64,000 bases of DNA from Tumebacillus amylolyticus (GCF_016722965.1 NZ_JAEQNB010000010.1:37382-101381); one strand, 5' to 3'; shown: positions 16,611-26,243, counted from the first letter of the stretch. Notes: generated by a model from the letters alone, not told the origin. Program-made: numbers and translations.

Positions 16611-17756
16611 TTGCCCAAGACCCGTGGCAAGACGCGGGTGCTCGGGGCGTATTACTTTTTCTTTTTCATCGGGTTTGGCGCGTTGTATCCGATGCTGCCG
16701 TTGTTCTTGCGCGAGAATGGCTTGAGCGGCGGGCAGATCGGGATCATCACCGGAATCGGGCCGGTCATGACCGTGCTGTTTCAACCGCTTTGGGGGATGA
16801 TCGTCGACCGCTACCAAGCGCAGCGGCTGGTGTTGTTCGCGACGCTGGCGGTGGCGGGGGTGCTGTCTCTGCTCTATCCGCAAGTCGGCGGGTATGTGTG
16901 GTTTTTGGCGCTGTTCGCCGGGATGGCTGCGTTCCATAGTTCGGGCGTGCCGATTCTGGACAGCATTTCACTTCGAACGGTGGCACAGTACGGCGGCGAC
17001 TACGGCTCGTTGCGACTGTGGGGGGCGATCGGGTTTGCGGTCGCTTCGTGGGTCGCGGGGAAACTGGCCGATCTGTCGGGTCTTCAAGCGATCTTCTATG
17101 TGTACGCGGCGGCGATGTTCTCCTGCGTGCTGTTGACGCGGGCGTTGCCGAAGGAACCGGCCGAGATGAAGTTCGAATTGCTCAAGGGTCTCGGCAAATT
17201 GATCCGTCTGCCGCGGTTTCTCGTGTTTTTGTTCGGGACGTTCTTGATCTTTGGGACGATTCAGGCGAACAACAGCTATTATTCGATTTTCTTCACCGCC
17301 ATCGGCGGCAATGTGGCGGGCGTCGGCCTGTCGTTTCTGATCGCGGCGGGCTCGGAAGCTCCCGTGATGCGTTTCGCCGGACGTCTGATCTCCCGCACGG
17401 GTCTGATCGGGGCGCTGGTGCTCTCCGGCTCGATTGCGTCGCTGCGCTGGCTGTTCTACGGGTTTGAACCGGGGCCGGTGTTGGTGATGTCGCTTTTGTT
17501 CGTGCAAGGGCTCTCCACGGGCATCTACATCCCGGCGGCGGCCGAGTTTGTGCGTCAGAACACCCCCGAAGAGATTCGGGTGACGGCGCTTGGCATCTAC
17601 TCGGCGATCGGCAACGGCCTCGGTTCGATGGCCGGCACGATGGTCGGCGGGTTGCTGCTCGATTCGGTGGGGATCTTCGGCACGTACACCGTGTTCGGGA
17701 TCGCGTCCCTGGTCGGCGTTGCCGCGATGGTGTCGCTCAAATTCATGAAAAAATGA
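16611..17756 (+). CDS. MFS transporter (LacY/nucleoside-type MFS_1_like)
   Basis: Twelve-helix transporter of the major facilitator superfamily, substrate unknown. It has about 381 residues. The N-terminal half has YYFFFFIGFGALYPMLPLFLRENGLSGGQIG and GMIVDRYQAQR (the loop 2-3 motif). The second half has a matching set of six helices and AAAEFVRQNTPEEIRVTALGIYSA, as in sugar/nucleoside symporters. The start is uncertain: TTG at 16611 is given, but an AGGAAGAGGG site at 16571-16580 would fit an ATT at 16587 or CTG at 16590 in the same frame. It is divergent from zur, so zinc control is possible but no Zur box was recognised. Confidence 0.85.
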   Translation: MPKTRGKTRVLGAYYFFFFIGFGALYPMLPLFLRENGLSGGQIGIITGIGPVMTVLFQPLWGMIVDRYQAQRLVLFATLAVAGVLSLLYPQVGGYVWFLALFAGMAAFHSSGVPILDSISLRTVAQYGGDYGSLRLWGAIGFAVASWVAGKLADLSGLQAIFYVYAAAMFSCVLLTRALPKEPAEMKFELLKGLGKLIRLPRFLVFLFGTFLIFGTIQANNSYYSIFFTAIGGNVAGVGLSFLIAAGSEAPVMRFAGRLISRTGLIGALVLSGSIASLRWLFYGFEPGPVLVMSLLFVQGLSTGIYIPAAAEFVRQNTPEEIRVTALGIYSAIGNGLGSMAGTMVGGLLLDSVGIFGTYTVFGIASLVGVAAMVSLKFMKK

Positions 17757-17782
17757 CCGTGCCTCGTGCATGGTCTTTTTTC
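17755..17782 (+). terminator. Terminator after the MFS gene
   Basis: GACCGTGC and GCATGGTC pair with one G-T pair, followed by six T residues. It overlaps the stop codon. Confidence 0.75.
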
Positions 17783-17825
17783 ATTTGGAAGATACTACCT
17801 CATAACGAAGGAGGTCGAATTCCCT

Positions 17826-18044
17826 ATGCAACCGTTGACAGCCAAAGAGCTTGAGTACATCGCCGACTCGATGTCCAATGAAGACCTGTTGATCAAACAA
17901 TGTGCGGCGGCGGCTTCGTCTGTGCAGAATCCGCAGCTCGCCCAACTGGCGATGCAGATGGCACAACGCCATCAGATGCATTACAACTACCTGCTGAACA
18001 CGCTTCAACAGCACCAACAACTCGCACCCACCCAACCGATGTAG
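17826..18044 (+). CDS. Small CotF-family spore coat-like protein
   Basis: A 72-residue, Gln-rich helical protein of the type found as the short partner of CotF-like coat proteins (YraG-like). The ATG at 17826 follows AAGGAGGT. The visible pattern is LTAKELEYIADSMSNEDLLIKQ, then ASSVQNPQLAQLAMQMAQRHQMHYNYLLNTLQQ, a ferritin-like helical pair. It lies 16 bases before the second CotF-like gene, so the two are an operon, expected to be expressed in the mother cell during sporulation. No promoter was identified. Confidence 0.75.
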   Translation: MQPLTAKELEYIADSMSNEDLLIKQCAAAASSVQNPQLAQLAMQMAQRHQMHYNYLLNTLQQHQQLAPTQPM

Positions 18045-18060
18045 GAGAGGAGGTCTCGAC

Positions 18061-18411
18061 ATGCAACAACAGATGCAACAGACGCAGAATTTCAACAGAA
18101 TCCAGACGCACCACAAACCGTTGCTTCCGGATCAAGACCTGCTGTACACGATCCTCGCCGACCAGAAGCGCACCACGCGCGAGTACTGCACGGCGGCGCT
18201 CGAGTCGAACTGCCAAGTCGTGCGACAGATGTTCACCGAACTGATGAACGACACTCTGTCCCTGCAAGGCCAACTCTACCAAGCGATGCAACAGAACAAC
18301 ATGTACAACGCGTCCTCCAAAGCGTTGCGCCAAGACGTGGACAAGCAGATTCAAAGCTATTCGCAAACGATGCAGCAGACCCAACAATTCCTCCAACAAA
18401 ACTTCCAGTAA
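18061..18411 (+). CDS. CotF-family spore coat protein
   Basis: A 116-residue protein with the Coat_F domain: LLPDQDLLYTILADQKRTTREYCTAALESNC, then VRQMFTELMNDTLSLQGQLYQAMQQ. The ends are Gln-rich. GAGGAGGT precedes the ATG. It is likely a structural or assembly protein of the spore coat, paired with the small CotF-like gene just upstream. A strong terminator follows. Confidence 0.85.
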   Translation: MQQQMQQTQNFNRIQTHHKPLLPDQDLLYTILADQKRTTREYCTAALESNCQVVRQMFTELMNDTLSLQGQLYQAMQQNNMYNASSKALRQDVDKQIQSYSQTMQQTQQFLQQNFQ

Positions 18412-18424
18412 CCTCTGGGAAAAA

Positions 18425-18460
18425 GAAGACCCGACCTCTTGCGAGGCGGGTCTTTTTTCA
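18425..18460 (+). terminator. Terminator after the coat genes
   Basis: AAGACCCG-A-CCTC and GAGG-CGGGTCTT pair (one bulged A), then a T-run. Confidence 0.9.
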
Positions 18461-18481
18461 CGTTGCTGGGAGCTAGGGTCG

Positions 18482-19783
18482 TTATTGCGACATGTCTTGT
18501 GCGGTGGTCTTGATGTCGTCGGGAACTGTGACCGGAGGGACGGCGTTGTAGTTCGACAGGGTGAGGTCGAACACCGATTTGTCGGTGCCAATCGTGGTTT
18601 CGTTGTGCAGAGATTTTTGGTAGAGCGTGTCTTTGGCGATGTTGAAGGAGTAGACGGCGTCTCCCACGGTGCCAAGCCCGGCGGGGAGTTGTCCCGTATC
18701 GGGATCGACCAGCAGTTTGCGAATGACCGCAGCGGGGACGGTGCCGGACAGCGTGTAGGTATCGGCCGTTTCGGTCTCGGTGAGGAACGGGGCGAGGAAG
18801 TGGCTGTTTTTCGCTCTGTTGTCTTGCGTGGGCAGCAAGTCCTCAAGGGTGCCGGAGAACGCCGCTTTCCCCCATGTACCGTCCGGGCTCTTCATGAACT
18901 CGGTGCCGTCTGCGATGTAGAATTCAACCGGCTCATTGATCGGGGTGCCGGAGTTGTCCTTGCCCGTAATCGTGCCGACTTCGTGCGCCGTCAACGGGTC
19001 GCGGGTGAAGTCGATCGTCGCGTCCATGGTGAAGTCGGGACCGCTCAGTTTTTCAACAGTGTGGTAGGAAGACAGTTTCGCCATCGCCGCATCGGAACGG
19101 TCGAGCAGATCGATGATGCTCCCGATGGAGTCCGTTTTGGTCGTGTACGTGTTCCCGTGCGTGTGGAACTCATAGGCGAGACGGGCGACCGCTTGGCGTT
19201 CCGCGTTGCCTTGCGGGTCGAACGTCCAAGTTCCCTTGGCGTCTTGGCTTCCTTTGATGAACCCGATGTGTTGCGTGAGCGCCACGAGCGGTTTGGCATA
19301 GTCGGAAGTGGCATTCTCGTCGGCGAAGGTCGAGGTCAAGTTGTAGGAGTTGGCTTGTTCCCCCTTGCCCATCGCCCGTACGAAGAACGCCGCCAACTGC
19401 TCGCGGGTGATCGGATCGTTCGCGCCAAATGTCGTCGCACTCGTCCCTGAAGTCAGTCCCGCCGTGACGAGCGCTCCGACAAAAGGCTGAGCCCACGATT
19501 CAACGTCGGTGAATTTCGCAGAGGCGGTGGGGTTTGGCGTCAGGTTGAGCGCTTTGGAGAGCAAGGTCGCAAATTCTTGACGCGTCATGGTGGCGGCGGG
19601 GCGGAAGGTGTTGTCTTCGTACCCGGCGATGATCCCGGCGTCGATCAACGCCCGAATTTCGGTCTGGGCGTAGGAACTTCCCAAGTCATTGAGTGCGGGA
19701 GTCTGAGCGTTTGCCGAGGAGATCGGCAAAACGGATGAAAGCAGAACGCCTGTCAGGAGGAGAGACGGAAGTTTTCGTTTCAT
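18482..19783 (-). CDS. SLH-domain cell-surface protein
   Basis: Exported protein held to secondary cell-wall polymer by three S-layer homology (SLH) motifs. The start is ATG at 19783 with AGAAGGAGG upstream; the open frame extends further to 19972 without a site. Of 433 residues, 1-27 are a signal peptide (ending SSANA). SLH motifs occupy about 30-195 (AGIIAGYEDNTFRPAATMTRQEFA, then TFGANDPITREQLAAFF, and a weaker third). The remaining 230 residues form a beta-rich domain that resembles LolA/DUF6612-type domains (DFTMDATIDF, EFYIADGTEFMKSPDGTW, AVYSFNIAKDTLYQKSL), but I cannot assign it firmly. Function unknown. Confidence 0.85.
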   Translation of the reverse strand: MKRKLPSLLLTGVLLSSVLPISSANAQTPALNDLGSSYAQTEIRALIDAGIIAGYEDNTFRPAATMTRQEFATLLSKALNLTPNPTASAKFTDVESWAQPFVGALVTAGLTSGTSATTFGANDPITREQLAAFFVRAMGKGEQANSYNLTSTFADENATSDYAKPLVALTQHIGFIKGSQDAKGTWTFDPQGNAERQAVARLAYEFHTHGNTYTTKTDSIGSIIDLLDRSDAAMAKLSSYHTVEKLSGPDFTMDATIDFTRDPLTAHEVGTITGKDNSGTPINEPVEFYIADGTEFMKSPDGTWGKAAFSGTLEDLLPTQDNRAKNSHFLAPFLTETETADTYTLSGTVPAAVIRKLLVDPDTGQLPAGLGTVGDAVYSFNIAKDTLYQKSLHNETTIGTDKSVFDLTLSNYNAVPPVTVPDDIKTTAQDMSQ

Positions 19784-19910
19784 AATGAGCCTCCTTCTAA
19801 AAAGAAGATAGAGTGCGGACAGGTGTAGCGTTCCCAAAAACCTTTGACAGCGTGCAAGTTTTTGAGGCACGATGATAGACAGAGGATTCACGAGAGGAGA
19901 TTGACTTTTC

Positions 19911-20333
19911 ATGTATCGAAATGAAATCAGTGTACGGTTCAACGACTGCGATGCGTTGGGACATGTGAACAACGCGACCTACTATACGTACTTTGAGGAA
20001 GCGCGAACGGAGTTGTTCCGCGTCTTCAACCCGAGTTTGGACATTCACGCCTGGAACTTGATCGTCGCGTCCACGCGATGCGATTTTTTGCAAGAGACGA
20101 CGTACGCAGAGAAGCTGACCGTCTACACCTGGATCTCCCGCCTGGGCTCGTCGAGCTTCGATGTCGAGCAAGCGATTGCGAACGAACAAGGCGAATGGGT
20201 CGCCCGAGGCAAAGCCGCCCTGCTCGGCTACGACTTCACCACCAAAAAAGCCGTCAAGATGTCGGACGACATCCGTCAAAAACTGCTGGAGCACCAAGAC
20301 GCCCCCGCAAACGTACCGGCCTTGCGAGAGTAG
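19911..20333 (+). CDS. Acyl-CoA thioesterase (4HBT hotdog fold)
   Basis: Predicted thioesterase of the YbgC/FadM type, 140 residues. The N-terminal motif RFNDCDALGHVNNATYYTYF is the 4-hydroxybenzoyl-CoA thioesterase signature, with the catalytic Asp in the D-x-x-GHVNN segment. The remaining beta-sheet (LTVYTWISRLGSSSFDVEQAI, ARGKAALLGYD) completes a single hotdog fold. It is divergent from the SLH gene and ends at a bidirectional terminator. The acyl-CoA substrate is unknown. Confidence 0.9.
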   Translation: MYRNEISVRFNDCDALGHVNNATYYTYFEEARTELFRVFNPSLDIHAWNLIVASTRCDFLQETTYAEKLTVYTWISRLGSSSFDVEQAIANEQGEWVARGKAALLGYDFTTKKAVKMSDDIRQKLLEHQDAPANVPALRE

Positions 20334-20337
20334 CACA

Positions 20338-20379
20338 AAAAAAGACCTTGGCACCCACGCGTGCCAAGGTCTCTTTTTC
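20338..20379. terminator. Bidirectional terminator between thioesterase and kinase genes
   Basis: AGACCTTGGCA and TGCCAAGGTCT form a perfect stem with A-run before and T-run after. Confidence 0.92.
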
Positions 20380-22544
20380 TAAAAGCGAATCGTGAACACC
20401 GTGCCGACTCCCGGTTCGGAGGTCACTTCGAGCGTGCCGTTGTGGGACTCGACGATCTTGTGGCAGACGGGCAGGCCGAGGCCAGTGCCTGTGGCTTTGG
20501 TGGTGAAGAACGGTTCGAAGATGCGCTCGATCTGCGCGGGGCTCATCCCGCAGCCGTTGTCGGCGATCTCCAGCACTCCTTCGTTCAGGCGAATCTCGAT
20601 TCGGCCGTCCGGCTGTTCAATCGCATCGAACGCATTGCGCACGAGGTTGATCACGACTTGCTTCAACTCGCGCGGATTGCCTTCCAACCGGAAACCTTCC
20701 GTCAACTTCAAGCCCAATTCCACGCCGCGATAGTTCGCTTCGCCTTTCAACACGAGGAACGTTTCGCGCACCAGTTCCGCCAGATGAATTCCTTCCCATT
20801 CGAGCGACTGCGCGGGGCGTGCCATGCTGAGATACTCGGTCAAGATGGCGTTCATGCGGTCGATTTCCGCTTGCATGACATCGAGGTACATCTGGTGTTC
20901 GCCGCCTTGCAAGTCCTTCGCCAGCAACTGCAAGAACCCGCGCACCGACGTCATCGGGTTGCGAACTTCGTGGGCGATGGTCGCCGCCATCTGCACATAG
21001 TTGGAGTGCGCATCGACACGGCGGGACAAGAGTTCCCATTCTTGGTAGAGGGTGATGTCTTTGACAAAGATCATGCACCCGTCCGCTTCTTGGGTCAACG
21101 GGTTCAAGATCGGGAACAAATCGAATTCCAACACGTACTCGCGTCCGAGCACCGACGCTAGCTTTTGAGGCAGGTGTTCGCGGTAGCCTCGTGTCAGCAC
21201 GTGTTCCACCGCCTGAATCAACGTGTGATCGCCTTCTTCGAACTGCAGGAGCGTCACATCGGGCAAGCGCTGTCCGATCAAATCGAGCTCGCGTCGGCCG
21301 ACCAGTTTGCACAGCGCCGGCGACATGTGCTCAATCTGCAAGTTTGCATCCAACAGCAAGACGTTCAACGCCACCGATTGCAGCAACACTTGCGTCTGCT
21401 GGGTCAGGCGGTCGAGAGCGAATTCTTGGGAGAGGTCGTAGCAGATCACCAACCAGCCCGTGGGTTCGTCCTGAACTTTCGGGAGTTCGCGGAGGGTGAC
21501 GGAGACCGGAACTTCCTCACCGGCGGAGTTCGTGATCAAGCCGATACGGTTCTCCACACGGCGACCAGTGCTCATCTCCCGCAACGGTTGCGAGCTGTCC
21601 AACATTCTGTACTTGGAACGTCCAAACTCCGGTGTCCAGGAACGCATCTCTTCCGTGCCATATCCAAACAGACTGGAGAAGTACGGGTTCACATACACGA
21701 CCCGCCCGGTTTCATCCAGCGTGACCAGCCCCACCGGCATCTGATCAAGTGCTTGACGTTGCTGGTGACGGTAAAAGCGGATGAGGTCGACGGCGTTTTG
21801 GAACGCTTGCGGGAGGTCTTTGAGCAGGTCGAATTGCGAGTCGAGTGTTTCTACAGACAGCGAGTCGCCGTCGTACGTTTTTAACCAGTTGATCAAGTTG
21901 TCCTGTTCGCGTTGCAAATGTCGTTCTCGACGGGAGTTTCGAATGCCAAGTCCCAACCACGCGGTCAAGGAAATCAAGCAGACCGCAAGCCCGGACACCC
22001 AGATCACCGTCGTTTGGGCGTCGATATTTTCCGTGGATTGGTTGACGTTCAGGACGGCATAGACGTTGTCCCCTTTGAAGAGCGGGACTGCGTAGTTGTA
22101 CACGCGAACATCTTGAATTTTTGAAGTGGTGAAATAATATTGCGGCTGGTGAGTGTCCACCAACTTATAAAACTCTCGCGGCAGGGCGGTCTCTACGGTG
22201 TAGGGCAACGTGCGCGGGTTTCGTTCGATGGGCGCGTACGCTACGATTTTGTTCGTCCCGACGACGAACAGAGAGCCGCTCAAGTCATTGGATTTTGGAA
22301 ATGTCTCATCCAGCAACCGTTGGAAGCGTTGGTACAACAATTCGTCATTGCCAATGGCAGAAGCAAAGGAAATACTCGGATCGGTCTCCATCCGGTGTTG
22401 CAACGTGGCAGAGAGGGCTGATAACTTCTCCCGTTTTTCGTCATACATGGCATGGAGCGCGACCAGAACCAAAACAATCGTCGTACAGAGCAAGAGCAAG
22501 GCCGGAAGAAGCAGCTTCAAAATCATTGATAGTTTGCGTTTCAT
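20379..22544 (-). CDS. Membrane PAS-domain sensor histidine kinase
   Basis: A 721-residue kinase resembling sporulation kinases (KinA-E) and NtrB. Helix 1 is at about residues 9-31 and helix 2 at about 183-205; between them lies an extracellular sensor domain of about 150 residues (dCache-like by layout). Two PAS domains follow (about 265-385 and 390-505). The H box is AHEVRNPMTSVRGFLQLL and the ATPase has NLVRNAFDAIE (N), IADNGCGMS (G1), FEPFFTTKATGTGLGLPV (F and G2). No response regulator is adjacent, so it is an orphan; feeding Spo0A by way of Spo0F is a reasonable guess only. AAGGGA precedes the ATG. Confidence 0.93.
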   Translation of the reverse strand: MKRKLSMILKLLLPALLLLCTTIVLVLVALHAMYDEKREKLSALSATLQHRMETDPSISFASAIGNDELLYQRFQRLLDETFPKSNDLSGSLFVVGTNKIVAYAPIERNPRTLPYTVETALPREFYKLVDTHQPQYYFTTSKIQDVRVYNYAVPLFKGDNVYAVLNVNQSTENIDAQTTVIWVSGLAVCLISLTAWLGLGIRNSRRERHLQREQDNLINWLKTYDGDSLSVETLDSQFDLLKDLPQAFQNAVDLIRFYRHQQRQALDQMPVGLVTLDETGRVVYVNPYFSSLFGYGTEEMRSWTPEFGRSKYRMLDSSQPLREMSTGRRVENRIGLITNSAGEEVPVSVTLRELPKVQDEPTGWLVICYDLSQEFALDRLTQQTQVLLQSVALNVLLLDANLQIEHMSPALCKLVGRRELDLIGQRLPDVTLLQFEEGDHTLIQAVEHVLTRGYREHLPQKLASVLGREYVLEFDLFPILNPLTQEADGCMIFVKDITLYQEWELLSRRVDAHSNYVQMAATIAHEVRNPMTSVRGFLQLLAKDLQGGEHQMYLDVMQAEIDRMNAILTEYLSMARPAQSLEWEGIHLAELVRETFLVLKGEANYRGVELGLKLTEGFRLEGNPRELKQVVINLVRNAFDAIEQPDGRIEIRLNEGVLEIADNGCGMSPAQIERIFEPFFTTKATGTGLGLPVCHKIVESHNGTLEVTSEPGVGTVFTIRF

Positions 22545-22585
22545 AGGCCAGTCCCTTATGTTTCATAGTCTACTAAATGGCTAGG

Positions 22586-22616
22586 TTTACAGTCTTTACT
22601 ATTCCTCTACTATACT
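22586..22616 (+). promoter_or_regulatory. Possible promoter of mrfA
   Basis: TTTACA and TATACT with a 19-base spacer, longer than ideal. It lies about 90 bases before the start codon. Confidence 0.35.
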
Positions 22617-22708
22617 CCATTTCTACTCATGATTAAAGTTGCATATTTCCAAGAGGATTTCATCCCATTTAACGCGAAGGGTATCGGTCAAGGGAGATGA
22701 AAACACTC

Positions 22709-24967
22709 ATGAACCTCGATCTGTTGCTCGACGAGTGGAAGCGCACCGAGTCGTTCATGCGCAATGTCACGCACTGGCGCGTGTACCCGTCGCAAGAGGC
22801 CGTCTACGCAGACTTCCCGTTCGTCATGGACGAACGCCTCCAAGACTCGTTGAAGAAAAAAGGCATCCGCCAACTCTACTCGCACCAAGCACAGGCATTC
22901 GACACCGTCCAGCGGGGCAAAAACGCCGTCGTCGTCACTCCGACCGCGTCCGGCAAGACGCTCTGCTACAACTTGCCCGTGCTCAACCGCCTGCTCCACG
23001 ACCCGTCCGCCCGTGCTCTCTATCTGTTCCCGACCAAAGCACTCTCTCAGGATCAGATGAAAGAACTGCACGACATGGTGGAACATCTGGAGCAAGACAT
23101 CAAGACGTTCACCTACGACGGCGACACGCCGGTCACCGCCCGCCAAGCGATTCGTCAAGCGGGGCATATCGTCGTGACCAACCCCGACATGTTGCACTCC
23201 GGGATTCTGCCGCACCATACGAAGTGGGTGAAGCTGTTTGAGAACTTACAGTATGTCGTCATTGACGAAATTCATATGTACCGCGGCGTGTTCGGCTCTC
23301 ATGTCGCCAACGTCATTCGACGTTTGAAGCGCGTTTGCAATTTTTACGGCTCCAACCCGCAATTCATCTGCTGTTCGGCGACGATCGCCAATCCGCGGGA
23401 ACTTGCGGTGGAGCTGTTCGGCGAGGAATTTGAACTGATCGATCAATCGGGGGCGCCGCGCGGGGAGAAGCACTTCATTTTTTACAACCCGCCCGTCGTC
23501 AACCAGCAGCTCGGCATCCGCCGCAGTTCGCTGTTGGAAGCGCGCCGCATCGCGACGAGTTTGCTGACCAACGACATTCAAACCATCGTCTTCACCAAAG
23601 CGCGTACGCAGGTGGAAGTGATGCTGACTTATTTGAAGGAAAGCACCGCCGGCGTCGTGCCGCAAAAGTCTGTTCGAGGGTATCGCGGGGGCTACTTGCC
23701 CAACGAACGCCGCGAAATTGAACGGGGGCTTCGGGGCGGCGACGTTCGCGGCGTCGTTTCGACCAACGCGCTGGAACTCGGCATCGACATCGGATCGCTC
23801 GAAGCGTGCGTCATCACGGGCTACCCCGGTACGATTGCCTCCGTCTGGCAACAGGCCGGACGTGCCGGACGTCGACACGAAAAAGCGGTGACCGTACTCG
23901 TCGCTTCGTCTGCCCCTCTCGATCAGTATATTATTCAACATCCCGAGTATTTCTTCGAAGGCTCGCCGGAACACGCATGGGTCCATCCGGAGAATTTGAT
24001 CATCCTCGTGGACCATATCAAGTGTGCCGCCTATGAGTTGCCGTTTGAACAGGGGGAGGAGTTCGGCGTGGCGACGACCGAGGAAGTCTTGGACTTTCTC
24101 GTCGAAGAGCGCGTGCTGAACAAAGCGTCGGACGAGCGGTACTACTGGATGAACGACTCGCTCCCCAGCCACAACATCTCGCTTCGTTCCGCCGCCCAAG
24201 AAAACGTTCTGATCATCGACATGACGGAGCAAAACCGCGTCATCGGCGAGACGGATCGGTTCTCCGCGCTGACCACCCTGCATGAAAAAGCGATCTACAT
24301 CCACGAAGGCATCCAATTCCAAGTCGAGAAACTCGATCTCGAATACGGCAAAGCGTTCGTACGCAAAGTAGACAGCGACTACTACACAGATGCGGAGCTT
24401 GCGGTGCAACTGACCGTCCTCGACGAATTCAAGCATGCGGACGGCGGATCGGTGCAACACGGCTTCGGCGAAGTGGCGGTGAACGCACTGCCGACCATCT
24501 ACAAAAAAATCAAATTCGACACCCACGAGAACCTCGGCTGGGGCAAAATTCACCTGCCCGAAGCGGAACTGCACACGATGTCCTACTGGATCTCCTATGA
24601 CGAATCCTTCACCAAGGACATGAGCAAGGAAGACATCGAGAGCGGGCTCGTCGGCACCGCGAATCTAGTAAAAGGCGTCGCCCCGATCTACCTCATGTGC
24701 GCACCGGGCGACCTGCACGTCCAACCGCAAGTTCGCGCCGTCCACACGCAGGCCCCGACGGTGTTCCTCTACGACTCCTATCCGGGCGGCATCGGCTTGG
24801 CTGACAAGCTCTACGGCGTGCGCGGGCTCCTGTTCCAGTCCGCGTTGGCGATGCTCAACGACTGCTCCTGCGAAAGCGGCTGCCCGTCGTGCGTCGGGCC
24901 TGTCGAAATCGTCGGCGAGAACGGCAAAGCCGTGACGCGCCGCTTTTTGGAAGCTGTGCAAGAATAG
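22709..24967 (+). CDS. mrfA: DEAD/DEAH-box DNA helicase MrfA (YprA family)
   Basis: Helicase of the YprA/MrfA family, which in B. subtilis works with the nuclease MrfB to repair mitomycin C adducts. Start ATG at 22709 is chosen because GGGAG at 22692-22696 directly abuts the other in-frame ATG (22697). The 752-residue protein has Walker A TPTASGKT, LFPTKALSQDQ, DEIH in VVIDEIHMYRG, CCSATIANP, and the helicase C domain with VSTNALELGIDIGSLEACV and QQAGRAGRR. The C-terminal DUF1998-type zinc site is NDCSCESGCPSCVG, with four cysteines typical of MrfA. Its partner mrfB lies 4.4 kb downstream. Confidence 0.95.
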   Translation: MNLDLLLDEWKRTESFMRNVTHWRVYPSQEAVYADFPFVMDERLQDSLKKKGIRQLYSHQAQAFDTVQRGKNAVVVTPTASGKTLCYNLPVLNRLLHDPSARALYLFPTKALSQDQMKELHDMVEHLEQDIKTFTYDGDTPVTARQAIRQAGHIVVTNPDMLHSGILPHHTKWVKLFENLQYVVIDEIHMYRGVFGSHVANVIRRLKRVCNFYGSNPQFICCSATIANPRELAVELFGEEFELIDQSGAPRGEKHFIFYNPPVVNQQLGIRRSSLLEARRIATSLLTNDIQTIVFTKARTQVEVMLTYLKESTAGVVPQKSVRGYRGGYLPNERREIERGLRGGDVRGVVSTNALELGIDIGSLEACVITGYPGTIASVWQQAGRAGRRHEKAVTVLVASSAPLDQYIIQHPEYFFEGSPEHAWVHPENLIILVDHIKCAAYELPFEQGEEFGVATTEEVLDFLVEERVLNKASDERYYWMNDSLPSHNISLRSAAQENVLIIDMTEQNRVIGETDRFSALTTLHEKAIYIHEGIQFQVEKLDLEYGKAFVRKVDSDYYTDAELAVQLTVLDEFKHADGGSVQHGFGEVAVNALPTIYKKIKFDTHENLGWGKIHLPEAELHTMSYWISYDESFTKDMSKEDIESGLVGTANLVKGVAPIYLMCAPGDLHVQPQVRAVHTQAPTVFLYDSYPGGIGLADKLYGVRGLLFQSALAMLNDCSCESGCPSCVGPVEIVGENGKAVTRRFLEAVQE

Positions 24968-24974
24968 CAAGGTA

Positions 24975-25006
24975 AAAAAGCCTCCACTGATTATCGGTGG
25001 AGGCTA
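24975..25006 (+). terminator. Hairpin after mrfA, weak terminator
   Basis: GCCTCCACTG and CGGTGGAGGC form a stem, but only TATA follows instead of a T-run. Confidence 0.4.
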
Positions 25007-25037
25007 TACGATGTTACTTTGGAGAGGTGATTCCGTC

Positions 25038-26243
25038 ATGACGTATATCGAACAGGGTACGCCCGCTTTTAAAAAAGCCACGCTCGGCATGTTTGCCGGT
25101 GGCTTGAACACGTTTGCCATCCTCTACAGCACGCAGCCGCTCATGCCGGAGTTCTCCCGCGAATTTGGCATCACGCCCACAGTCGCAAGTCTGTCGCTGT
25201 CCGTCACGACCATCGCGCTGGCGATCTCGATGTTGCTGATCGGCTCGCTGTCCGAAGCGTGGGGCCGCAAGCCGGTGATGATGTGCTCGCTGTTCGCCGC
25301 TTCGGTTTTCGCTGTGCTGACGGCGTTCGCTCCAAACTTTCACGTCTTGCTCGGGGCGCGGATTCTGCTTGGCATCGTGCTGGCGGGACTGCCCGCGATT
25401 GCGATGGCGTATCTGGGCGAAGAGATGGACCCGAAAAGCCTCGGCGTGGCGATGGGCTTGTACATCAGCGGAAACTCAATCGGCGGGATGGGCGGTCGGA
25501 TCATCGTCGGGATGCTGACCGACTTTTTCAACTGGCGGGTGGCACTGGCGGGGATCGGATTGCTGAGTGTCATCGCGTCGGTGCTGTTCTGGCTGATCTT
25601 GCCGCCGTCGCGCAACTTTCGGCCGCAACCGCTCAAGATCGGGCTCCTGCTTCGCTCGATGGGCAGCCATCTGAAAGACCCGGGCTTGCTGTGCTTGTAC
25701 GGCATCGGATTTCTGCTCATGGGGAGTTTCGTCATGCTGTACAACTACATCTCGTACCAGTTGATCCAGCCGCCGTTCTCGTTGAGCCAGACGCTGGTCG
25801 GTTGGATTTTTATCGTGTACATCGTGGGGACGTTTTCCTCGACGTGGATGGGGCGGTTGGCCGACCGCTACGGACGGCGCAAGGTGTTGTGGATTGCGCT
25901 GCTCATCATGCTGGTCGGGGCGGCGGTGACGCTTTCGACGTACCTGCCGCTCAAGATCGCGGGGATCGCGGTGTTCACGTTCGGCTTCTTCGGCGGGCAC
26001 TCCATCGCCTCTTCGTGGGTAGGGAGAAGGGCGACGCATGACAAAGCGCAGGCTTCGTCGCTCTACTTGTTCTTCTATTACGCGGGGTCGAGCATCGGAG
26101 GGACGATCGGCGGGCTGTTTTGGATTTCGTTTGGCTGGGGCGGCGTGGTCGCGGCGATTGCGTGCCTGCTGGCTTTGTCGCTGATGCTCTCGTTGCGCTT
26201 GTCCCACATTCCGTTGCGTACAGAAAAAAAGAGCTCCCACTAG
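25038..26243 (+). CDS. MFS transporter (YnfM-like drug/efflux type)
   Basis: Twelve-helix major facilitator of about 401 residues. GAGAGGTGA precedes the ATG at 25038. The loop 2-3 motif GSLSEAWGRKPVMM and the second-half copy GRLADRYGRRKVLW are both present. The drug:H+ antiporter helix 5 pattern is seen as SGNSIGGMGGRIIVGMLTDFFNWR, close to the E. coli YnfM group. Substrate unknown. It sits between mrfA and mrfB, and a strong terminator follows. Confidence 0.87.
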   Translation: MTYIEQGTPAFKKATLGMFAGGLNTFAILYSTQPLMPEFSREFGITPTVASLSLSVTTIALAISMLLIGSLSEAWGRKPVMMCSLFAASVFAVLTAFAPNFHVLLGARILLGIVLAGLPAIAMAYLGEEMDPKSLGVAMGLYISGNSIGGMGGRIIVGMLTDFFNWRVALAGIGLLSVIASVLFWLILPPSRNFRPQPLKIGLLLRSMGSHLKDPGLLCLYGIGFLLMGSFVMLYNYISYQLIQPPFSLSQTLVGWIFIVYIVGTFSSTWMGRLADRYGRRKVLWIALLIMLVGAAVTLSTYLPLKIAGIAVFTFGFFGGHSIASSWVGRRATHDKAQASSLYLFFYYAGSSIGGTIGGLFWISFGWGGVVAAIACLLALSLMLSLRLSHIPLRTEKKSSH

